This document shows, piece after piece, positions 7,979 through 15,855 of a DNA stretch of 28,984 bases. The notes under the pieces were generated by a model, which did no database searches, had not been told where the DNA came from, and worked only from the letters and a program-made list of their open reading frames with translations. The stretch is from Aeriscardovia sp040773385. Its GTDB lineage: Bacteria > Actinomycetota > Actinomycetes > Actinomycetales > Bifidobacteriaceae. The DNA is taken from contig JAXGWH010000014.1 of the NCBI GenBank assembly GCA_040773385.1, positions 1-28,984 on the forward strand. Reading direction: 5' to 3'. The position numbers were made by a program, and so were the translations under genes. How positions within the stretch are numbered: position 1 is the stretch's first letter; every line of letters starts with the position of its first letter.

Positions 7979-8018
7979 GACAAGACCGCACAAGACCACA
8001 CAAGACCAGACAAGATCG
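7979..8018 (+). repeat. Four 10-bp tandem repeats after purA
   Basis: Units are GACAAGACCG, CACAAGACCA, CACAAGACCA and GACAAGATCG, head to tail from 7979 to 8018. The array starts four bases after the purA stop codon and ends four bases before the fluoride aptamer. It cannot form a strong hairpin. It may be a protein-binding array or simply a short-period slippage product. Confidence 0.8.
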
Positions 8019-8022
8019 AAAC

Positions 8023-8108
8023 GGGTGATGGGACTCACCCAGGGCCTATCCGCCCGAACCGCCGGCTGGGGCGTGGAGATGCTCCGGCCGGCTGATGGTT
8101 CCTGTTCC
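8023..8108 (+). promoter_or_regulatory. Fluoride riboswitch (crcB motif)
   Basis: Seen: the 5' stem-loop GGGTGA-TGGGAC-TCACCC (8023-8040), the same stem with 6-nt loop found in known crcB aptamers. The loop bases GGGAC (8030-8034) can pair with GTTCC (8098-8102), forming the characteristic pseudoknot, and the second stem GCCGGC/GCCGGC (8061-8066, 8087-8092) is followed by the conserved TGATGGTTCCTG. Odd: an extra small hairpin, GGGC-CTATCC-GCCC, lies between the two stems. The 3' strand TTCCTGTTCC (8099-8108) is complementary over 10 bp (one G-U) to the crcB ribosome-binding site and start (8196-8205). This predicts translational ON control by fluoride. Its position directly upstream of crcB supports the call. 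Confidence 0.82.
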
Positions 8109-8204
8109 GCGTCAGCACAAAACTGTGTCAATGCAGAAACGGCGATTGAGCAACCTTCTAGATGGGTTCTAGATAGGGCAGCCCAGAGCCAGGAAGGAGC
8201 AGGA

Positions 8205-8948
8205 ATGGTTGTGCGAAAGTCTTCATCGTCGACCGCGGAGAAAATTGGCACGCTCGAAGGCGCCGGGCTCGTCGCGCTCGGCGCGATGTTTGGCGCGGGA
8301 ATCCGGGCCGGGATCGGCCTGCTGCCCCTGCCCAAGGACGACGTGCCCGCGGGCACGCTCATCGTCAACCTGGTCGGCGCGTTCCTGCTTGGCCTGCTCT
8401 ACGCGGTGCTCGACCAGCTCGAACTCGCCGCCGCCCGCCGGCACGACCACTCAGGCTCCCGCACCCGCATGGTGCTGCGCCTGTTGCTCGGCACTGGTGT
8501 GATGGGCGGCCTCACCACCTACAGCACGTTCCTGCTCGAGGTCGATACGCGTCTGGGCCAGGGGCGTGTGGGGCTCGCGCTCGCGTACGGGATCGGTTCC
8601 ATCCTCGCCGGCTGGCTCGCGGTGTTCCTCGGAGACCTCCTCGGCCGCGCCGTGCTCAAGGGGACCGTCGAACAGGCGGAACGGGAGGCGGTGTCCCATC
8701 CGGCCGACCGCGCAGCCGGGAAGATCGCCGCGGATATCGATGCCGCGGATATCGCCGTCGATCCGGAGAGCCAGACCGCCATCGACGAGGCCGACGCGCA
8801 GGACGCCGAAGAATCTGAAGACGCGCAAGGCTCTGAGGATTCAGGTGATGCCGGCGACTCTGCGGCCTCTGACAAACCAGAAGGGGCTTCCGGCCGCGCA
8901 GCGGTTTCCGACAATACATCGGCTTCGGATGAAGGAGGCGCGCGATGA
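8205..8948 (+). CDS. crcB: Fluoride channel CrcB/Fluc, first copy, with acidic C-terminal tail
   Basis: 247 residues from ATG 8205, which has GGAAGGAG 5 nt upstream; an earlier ATG (8025) lies inside the riboswitch and is rejected. Fluc proteins are dual-topology or paired membrane channels that export fluoride. Seen: four hydrophobic segments, GAGIRAGIG near 30-37, GTLIVNLVGAF at 50-60 with the conserved Asn, and TTYSTF at 104-109 containing the family STF motif. Odd: the channel normally ends near 150, but here a tail of about 90 residues follows, rich in Asp/Glu/Ser/Ala and predicted disordered. The stop overlaps the next crcB start (ATGA), so the two halves of a heterodimer are made together. 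Confidence 0.92.
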   Translation: MVVRKSSSSTAEKIGTLEGAGLVALGAMFGAGIRAGIGLLPLPKDDVPAGTLIVNLVGAFLLGLLYAVLDQLELAAARRHDHSGSRTRMVLRLLLGTGVMGGLTTYSTFLLEVDTRLGQGRVGLALAYGIGSILAGWLAVFLGDLLGRAVLKGTVEQAEREAVSHPADRAAGKIAADIDAADIAVDPESQTAIDEADAQDAEESEDAQGSEDSGDAGDSAASDKPEGASGRAAVSDNTSASDEGGAR

Positions 8949-9322
8949 GCCCGTGGATCTTCCTGCTGCTCTGCCTCGCCGCGGGGATCGGCGGCGTATG
9001 CCGCTATCTCGTGGACCAGGCCGTCTCCGCGCACAACCGCCTGCCCGTGCCGATGGGCACGTTCGTCATCAACTGCTCGGCGTGCTTCCTGCTCGGCCTG
9101 CTTACCGGCCTGACCGGCGCGCTCGGCGCCCCGAAGGCCGTCAGCCTCGTGCTCGGCACCGGGCTCCTGGGCGGCTACTCCACCTTCTCCACCGCCGAGG
9201 TGGAGGGCGTGCGCCTGCTGCGCGGCGAGCATCCTCTGCGTGCCCTGTGGCACACGGGCGGCATGTTCGTGCTCGCCTTGCTGTGCGGGGCACTGGGCCT
9301 GTGGGTCGGCTCGCTGTTCTGA
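8945..9322 (+). CDS. crcB: Fluoride channel CrcB/Fluc, second copy
   Basis: 125 residues, the normal Fluc length. Its ATG overlaps the upstream crcB stop by four bases (8945-8948) and has AAGGAGG in the tail of that gene. Seen: GIGGVCRYL at 14-22, GTFVINC at 38-44 with the conserved Asn, GTGLLGGYSTFST around 71-83 with the STF motif, and four membrane segments. Gram-positives often encode two CrcB proteins that assemble as a heterodimer of opposite topology; the tight overlap fits that. It should share riboswitch control with the first copy through translational coupling. Confidence 0.93.
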   Translation: MSPWIFLLLCLAAGIGGVCRYLVDQAVSAHNRLPVPMGTFVINCSACFLLGLLTGLTGALGAPKAVSLVLGTGLLGGYSTFSTAEVEGVRLLRGEHPLRALWHTGGMFVLALLCGALGLWVGSLF

Positions 9323-9437
9323 TTCTTCTGTGGTGTGTGCGTGGACACGGTGATCGACCTTATGCTCATCGCCTTTTATTCCCGACACGCTGACTGGTTT
9401 TCTCAAAGATGAAGCAGGGTGATCTGCCATCAAGAAA

Positions 9438-9451
9438 ACTACAGTTGTAGT
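9438..9451. promoter_or_regulatory. Palindromic operator candidate
   Basis: ACTACA-GT-TGTAGT is a perfect 6-bp inverted repeat with a 2-bp centre. The TACA(N2)TGTA core resembles sites of BlaI/CopY-family repressors. It lies about 215 bp before the oxidoreductase gene at 9666. No such regulator is in the window, so this is only a candidate. Confidence 0.35.
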
Positions 9452-9550
9452 CGTAACAGAAAACAAAGTCAGATTCACCCAAGATCGCACGTCCGGTGTG
9501 CGAGGAGCACAAAAGGCGTGATCGAGGGAGGTGGCCTGGCAATCACCGGA

Positions 9551-9620
9551 TCTGATCCTCGATCAGAAGATCGGCGTCACCGCCGATCCGACGGCACGGC
9601 CGGTACCATGACCGACCGGC
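9551..9620 (+). promoter_or_regulatory. Three consecutive stem-loops before the oxidoreductase gene
   Basis: Perfect arms: TCTGATC/GATCAGA (9551-9567, 3-nt loop), GATCGGCG/CGCCGATC (9569-9588, TCAC loop) and GCCGGT/ACCGGC (9599-9620). They end 45 nt before ATG 9666 and have no T-tract, so a structured leader is likelier than a terminator. The remainder of the 343-bp gap (9323-9665) shows no gene. Confidence 0.4.
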
Positions 9621-9665
9621 AGAAGGCAGAATCGGATCCGCACTGAAAGAACAAAGAGGAAAACA

Positions 9666-10322
9666 ATGACCAACGTCGCTGTCATCGGTGCCACGAGCCG
9701 CATCGCCCTCTGGGCCGACCGCATGCTCGCCGGCAAGAATGACATCAGGCTCACGCTCTTCGTCCACCATCTCGGCAAACTGCCGGAGGACCTGAAGAAC
9801 AACGCCGACATCACCGTGATCGAGGGCGACGCCACGAACGCCTCCGACATCGCCCAGGCCATCGCCGGTCAGGACGTCGTGTACGCGAGCCTCGCCGGTA
9901 AGGTGGTCGACCAGGCCAAGGTGCTCGTCGAGGAGATGGACAAGGCCGGCGTCAGGCGTCTCATCTGGACGTCCTCGCTGGGCATCGACGACGAGGTGCC
10001 GGGCGAGTTCGGCCGCTGGAACAAGGACTATCTCGGCGACTATCTGACCACCTACCGCGCCGCCGCGCAGGTGATCCAGAAGAGCGACCTCGACTACACC
10101 GTCGTGCGTCCGGGCTGGCTTACCGACGACGACAACACCGAATACGAGACCACAAGCGAGAACAGGAACGAGCCGTTCAAGGGCACGCAGGTCTCCCGCA
10201 AGGCCGTGGCCGCCTACATCGTCTCGGTGATCGAGGATCCTTCGAAGGATGTGCGCGATTCGATCGGCGTCGACCAGCAGGGCACCGAGGGCGATCGCCC
10301 GCTGTTCATGAGCAAGAAGTGA
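9666..10322 (+). CDS. NAD(P)-binding atypical SDR / NmrA-like oxidoreductase
   Basis: 218 residues with a Rossmann fold. Seen: an N-terminal beta strand and nucleotide-binding loop VAVIGATSRIA (a variant GxxGxxG), ITVIEGDATNASDIAQAI in the position of the strand that senses the adenine ribose, LIWTSSLGI, and DYTVVRPGWLTD near 155-165. The last two are typical of the PF13460 NAD(P)H-binding group, which includes NmrA-, YwnB- and CsbB-like redox sensors and reductases. GAGGAAAAC precedes the ATG. The gene is single, convergent with the sirtuin with stops three bases apart, and has an operator candidate and hairpin leader upstream. The substrate cannot be told from sequence. Confidence 0.85.
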   Translation: MTNVAVIGATSRIALWADRMLAGKNDIRLTLFVHHLGKLPEDLKNNADITVIEGDATNASDIAQAIAGQDVVYASLAGKVVDQAKVLVEEMDKAGVRRLIWTSSLGIDDEVPGEFGRWNKDYLGDYLTTYRAAAQVIQKSDLDYTVVRPGWLTDDDNTEYETTSENRNEPFKGTQVSRKAVAAYIVSVIEDPSKDVRDSIGVDQQGTEGDRPLFMSKK

Positions 10323-10325
10323 GAC

Positions 10326-11174
10326 TTACAGCCCTGCCTTCTCGAGCGTCTGTTTGACGAGCGCGGGAAGCGCGTCTTGGATCGGGTCGGTGATGTGCCG
10401 GCCTGCCAGGGAATCGAACTGCGTGGATCCCATGTTCATGATGGTGACCGGGATGTTCGCCTGCGCGGCGATCGGCACGAGCGAGGCGGCGGGGAACACC
10501 TCGAGCGTCGAGCCGATCACCCACAGCTCGTCGGAGCCGAGGATGAGGCTCTCCGCCTTGTCCATCGCCCCGTCGGGCAGCGCCTCGCCGAAATAGGTGA
10601 CGTCCGTCTTGAGCATGCCGCCGCACTGCCGGCCGGTGATCTGCCCGTCGTCGGGCAGCGGCTTGTGGCAGCGCGGATCCGGCTCCTCGTCCAGGCGGTC
10701 CATGATCTGCGCGGTGTCGTATTTCTTGCCGCAGCGCAGGCAGTGCGAGGTGGCGATGGTGCCGTGCAGGTTGACGATGTAGCTCGTGTCATCGTCTTTT
10801 CCCCACTGTTTCTGCGCCTTCTCATGCAGGCCGTCGAAGTTCTGCGTGGCGATGACGGTGAGGAGGCCGGCGTCGCGCAGTCCGACGAGCGCGTGATGGG
10901 CGCGGCCGGGCTGGGCCGTCCACACGGGCGACTCCTTCTGCCAGCGCCACGAATACTCGCGCGCCTCCTTGCTCGTCAGGAACGCGTCGATGTCATAGAC
11001 GCGCGTCTGGTCGGGGTGCTTCGTCCACACGCCGTTGGGGCCGCGGAAATCGGGGATGCCCGCCGAGGTGGAGATGCCCGCGCCGGTGAGCACCGCGATG
11101 CGGGGCAATGTCCCGGTGCCGTGGACGCTGTGGCCTTCGCCTGTGTCTGACCCGTTCTGAACCGTTTCTGCCAT
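10326..11174 (-). CDS. Sirtuin, NAD-dependent protein deacylase (SIR2/CobB family)
   Basis: 282 residues from ATG 11174, which has GGAGGC 7 nt upstream; the ATG two codons earlier is too close to that site. Sirtuins remove acyl groups from lysines using NAD. Seen: GAGISTSAGIPDFRG from 31, TQNFDGLH from 110 (Phe replaces the usual Ile/Val), catalytic His137 in NLHG, zinc cysteines C145 and C148 (CLRC) plus C169 and C184, and the GSTLEVFPAA NAD segment. It starts about 50 bp after pduO on the same strand, so it is likely co-transcribed. Salmonella CobB is a sirtuin first found because it can bypass CobT in cobalamin synthesis, so its place beside B12 genes is suggestive, but it may be coincidence. 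Confidence 0.93.
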   Translation of the reverse strand: MAETVQNGSDTGEGHSVHGTGTLPRIAVLTGAGISTSAGIPDFRGPNGVWTKHPDQTRVYDIDAFLTSKEAREYSWRWQKESPVWTAQPGRAHHALVGLRDAGLLTVIATQNFDGLHEKAQKQWGKDDDTSYIVNLHGTIATSHCLRCGKKYDTAQIMDRLDEEPDPRCHKPLPDDGQITGRQCGGMLKTDVTYFGEALPDGAMDKAESLILGSDELWVIGSTLEVFPAASLVPIAAQANIPVTIMNMGSTQFDSLAGRHITDPIQDALPALVKQTLEKAGL

Positions 11175-11225
11175 TTTCATGCCTCCGTGCGCTTTTCTTC
11201 TCTCTGTTTCCGTGTCCCGGTCCGC

Positions 11226-11918
11226 TCAGTCCTGTGCTCCTGCCTGTTCGGCGGCGACGCCTTGCGGCTGCTGCGGTTGGTCGGGATCCTCTTTGCTGAG
11301 TGTCTCCTTCACACCGTCGAGATGGTTGGCATAGGTGGCCATCGTGAACAGATAGTCGGAGAGACGGTTGATGTACTTCTTGTCGGCGGAATGGACGCGG
11401 TCGGGCTGCTCCTCGGCGAAGGAGACGATGCCGCGCTCGGCGTCGCGCACGAGCGTGCGGGCGTACTGCAGGGCCGCACCGGTCGGCGAGCCGCCGGGCA
11501 GGATGAACGCGGGGATGTGCGGGACGGCCTCGTTCCAGGCGTCGATCTGGTGCTCGAGCGCGGTGGTGTCGTCGGCGGTGATGAGCCGCACGCCCGGCAC
11601 GGCAAGGTCTGACTGGAGCCGGTAGAGGGAGCGCTGCACGTCGATGAGCGGCTTCCTCAGTTCCTCGCAGGCGGGGGAGAGGCCGGCGATCACCACGCCG
11701 AGCCAGCTCTGCGCCGAGTCGCAGCGCCCGATCGCGCGGATCTGCGTGGAGGCCTTCGACAGGTGCGAGCCGTCCAGCTGGGCGGAAAAGCCGCGGTCTC
11801 CACGGCGCGTGTAGATTTTGTCGCTGTGGCGGGCGTGCTCGATGAGGTGTTCGGCCTGCGGGCTGATCGACCCCTTGCTGGCGGAGTCCTTGTGCGCGTT
11901 GTTCGTAATCTCGGCCAT
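11226..11918 (-). CDS. pduO: PduO-type ATP:cob(I)alamin adenosyltransferase
   Basis: 230 residues from ATG 11918, which has the strong site AGGAGG 6 nt upstream; a longer open frame to 12059 runs through the terminator and is rejected. The enzyme transfers adenosyl from ATP to cob(I)alamin, giving coenzyme B12. Seen: KIYTRRGDRG at 34-43 (family KIYTKTGDxG), FILPGG at 138-143, ARTLVRDAER at 153-162 and YINRLSDYLF at 182-191, in the right order and spacing. Odd: the usual GTVDELNS is GRCDSAQS (64-71), and the second Arg of the RRxER segment is Asp (V-R-D-A-E-R). It is therefore a divergent member. It sits between the ECF transporter and the sirtuin, in a block with the B12-dependent RNR. Confidence 0.88.
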   Translation of the reverse strand: MAEITNNAHKDSASKGSISPQAEHLIEHARHSDKIYTRRGDRGFSAQLDGSHLSKASTQIRAIGRCDSAQSWLGVVIAGLSPACEELRKPLIDVQRSLYRLQSDLAVPGVRLITADDTTALEHQIDAWNEAVPHIPAFILPGGSPTGAALQYARTLVRDAERGIVSFAEEQPDRVHSADKKYINRLSDYLFTMATYANHLDGVKETLSKEDPDQPQQPQGVAAEQAGAQD

Positions 11919-12057
11919 GATGACCTCCTGTTCCGGGCCGCAGTGTCGTTGCCTTGGCCGGCACTGGGGCTGGAACCGGCAGTGCGGCTCTGTCCGCGGA
12001 TGCGCGGCAGCGGCATGATCATGCGGATCTTCTGGTCTTTCTCCCAGCTTAGCCGAC

Positions 12058-12111
12058 AAAAAATCCGGCCGGCCGGTCTTCCATCAATGTGGAAAACTCG
12101 GCCGGCCGGAT
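12058..12111 (-). terminator. Rho-independent terminator between the S-component gene and pduO
   Basis: On the minus strand a 13-bp perfect stem (12099-12111 with 12063-12075; arms built of GGCC/CCGG repeats) encloses a smaller TTCCA/TGGAA stem. It is followed at once by six T (12063-12058). This is a classical intrinsic terminator reading in the operon direction. The rest of the 282-bp gap holds a 12-bp direct repeat ATCAATCGGCGC (12110-12121, 12177-12188). pduO may thus be a second transcript, or this may be an attenuation point. Confidence 0.8.
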
Positions 12112-12200
12112 CAATCGGCGCGATCATCATCAAGTGACATGGACCGCTCGATCACGGTCAATCACCATCAATCGAAATCAATCGGCGCAGGCCACGCCCC

Positions 12201-12944
12201 TCAGGCGGTGACCGTCTCGTGCCGCGCATACGTGCGGCGGATGAGGTCCGTTGCCCACGGGATGCTCACGAGCAGCAGGACGCCGGTGACCGCCGCGCTG
12301 ATGGTGTCGCCGGGCAGACCGAGCGCGATCACCTTCCAGAAGCCCGTCGCGTACTTCGTGCCCATCGAATACAGGTACGACTCGAAGTTCATGATGAGGC
12401 CGAACACGTACGAGGAGAGGATGCCCCAGCCGAGCATCGCCCAGCGGTTGCGCGCCCACTTGGCCGAGCCGATCCAGCCGGCCATCGCGCCCAGGAGCCC
12501 CCAGGCGAGCATCTGCCACGGCGTCCACGAGCCCTGTCCCAGATAGATGTTCGAGAGCAGCGGGATGAGCGCGCCGGTGAGGAATCCGGCGTGCGCCCCG
12601 AGCGAGAGCCCGGCGAGGATGACGAGCCAGTTGGTGAACTGGATCCCCTGGACCGGGATGCGCAGGGCCCGCAGCGCACAGGCGATGGCGATGATCGCCA
12701 CGACGATGCCGATGGTGGCAGGGGTGAGGCTGCGCTTCTCGAGGATCCAGAACACGAGCGCGAGGACGACCGGGATGGCGACGGACACCCAGGCGAACGC
12801 CGACCCGGTCTTGGCAAGCGTGAGGGCGGCGAGGAGGACGAGGACGACCGCCAGCACCGCGCCGAGCGCGATATCGAGGCTGCGGCGGGTGCGGGCGGCG
12901 CCGGTTGTGGCCGGTGTCTGTGCGGATTGTTTCTGATCTGTCAT
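12201..12944 (-). CDS. ECF transporter S component, CbrT-like (probable cobalamin binding subunit)
   Basis: 247 residues from ATG 12944, which has AAAGGGAAG upstream; an ATG 30 bases earlier is less likely. S components are small membrane proteins that bind a vitamin and associate with an ECF module. Seen: a polar N-terminus to about residue 22, then about eight hydrophobic segments, with LGAHAGFLTGALIPLLSNIYL from 116 and LGQGSWTPWQMLAWGLLG from 135, a pattern shared by actinobacterial S components assigned to cobalamin (CbrT group). The substrate is inferred from neighbours: pduO downstream and the B12-dependent nrdJ upstream. A hydroxy-purine, cobinamide or metal substrate is not excluded. 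It follows the ATPase gene by 40 bp. Confidence 0.75.
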   Translation of the reverse strand: MTDQKQSAQTPATTGAARTRRSLDIALGAVLAVVLVLLAALTLAKTGSAFAWVSVAIPVVLALVFWILEKRSLTPATIGIVVAIIAIACALRALRIPVQGIQFTNWLVILAGLSLGAHAGFLTGALIPLLSNIYLGQGSWTPWQMLAWGLLGAMAGWIGSAKWARNRWAMLGWGILSSYVFGLIMNFESYLYSMGTKYATGFWKVIALGLPGDTISAAVTGVLLLVSIPWATDLIRRTYARHETVTA

Positions 12945-12984
12945 GTTTCTTCCCTTTCTCATATGGAAACACATCGGATGTGTC

Positions 12985-14873
<1,889 letters not shown>

Positions 14874-14895
<22 letters not shown>

Positions 14896-15818
14896 AGACG
14901 CCCACCCCCTTCAAACACGAACGGCAGTGCCGTCAGCAGGATCGCCGGGATATCGGGAAGGGCCTCCGGCCTCAGTGCTGACAGAAGCAGGGAAAAACCA
15001 TGGAGACCCCCTGACAGTGCCACTGCGCCGTTCTTCGGCATTCCCGATACGACCGACAGCCCGTCCCCACCGTCCGCCGGCAGCAGGACGAGCACGAACA
15101 AAACCGTCACGACAGCGGCGAACACCCACGAGCGCACCCGTTTCGCCCGTCCGGTCGTCCCGGGGGTGATGGCGGCGGCATGTGCGCCGCCGCCGAGCAG
15201 GGAGAGCGTCGAGACGCGCTCGGAGGCGTCCTCGAGCGTCTCCGCGAGAATCGCGTACGTCAGCGTGCGCAGACGGGCCAGACGCGGATGACCGTCTGCG
15301 TGCCGATGGTCATCACGCGGGCTGGGCGCGGACTGCTCGAGCACGAACAGCTGCCGCAGACGCGCGGCCACCGAGGGGATGATCGCCAAAGTCATTGCGC
15401 AGATGAGCGCCACCCGCATTGCCACGCGCGAGAGCCCCGGCACGAGGCAGGAGCGACGCAGGGCGAGCGTCTGCAGCAGCGAGGAGAGGACGATGACCAC
15501 CATCCCCAGGACCAGGCACACCGCCCAGCGCACACCCTCGGTCGTGATGGTCACCGGCCCCCACCGGACGAGCACCTGATCGCCCTGATAATGCAGGAGA
15601 AGTGTGACGACACCGACCGCGAGGCCTGCGCCGATCCCCCCGGCCAGCGTGCGCCCAAGACGGCCGCGCTCGCCGCACAGGAGGATCCCCGCGCACAACA
15701 CGAGCAGGATCTCCAGCTCCACGCGCGAGCGCATCACCGTGGCGGCCACGAGCAGCAGCGCGAGGAAATACCAGAGCGTTGCCGGCGTGGTCAACCGCTC
15801 GAACGGGGCGATGCGCAT
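14874..15818 (-). CDS. ECF transporter T component (CbiQ/EcfT-like)
   Basis: 314 residues, mostly hydrophobic, with about six membrane segments in two groups around a cytosolic helical region (about 160-225). T components link the ATPases to the S subunit through two coupling helices. Seen: an N-terminal membrane group, the cytosolic stretch LARLRTLTYAILAETLEDASERVSTLSLL in the place of the usual EDALERS...ARG helix, and a C-terminal hydrophobic pair. Odd: the Ala-Arg-Gly coupling motif is not recognisable (LGG instead). The start at 15818 lacks a clear Shine-Dalgarno but lies 37 bp after the nrdJ stop, and the end overlaps the ATPase start by 22 bp, suggesting translational coupling. The assignment depends partly on context. 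Confidence 0.75.
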
Positions 15819-15855
15819 GATGACGGTGGAGATGTTTTCGGGATGGCCGGGCGGT

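Noticed and set aside
8025..8204. Longer CrcB start at 8025
   Set aside because: It lies inside the fluoride aptamer, has no ribosome-binding site, and the residues do not resemble Fluc.
11919..12059. Longer PduO start at 12059
   Set aside because: The extension is read from the terminator tail and lacks coding character; ATG 11918 has AGGAGG.
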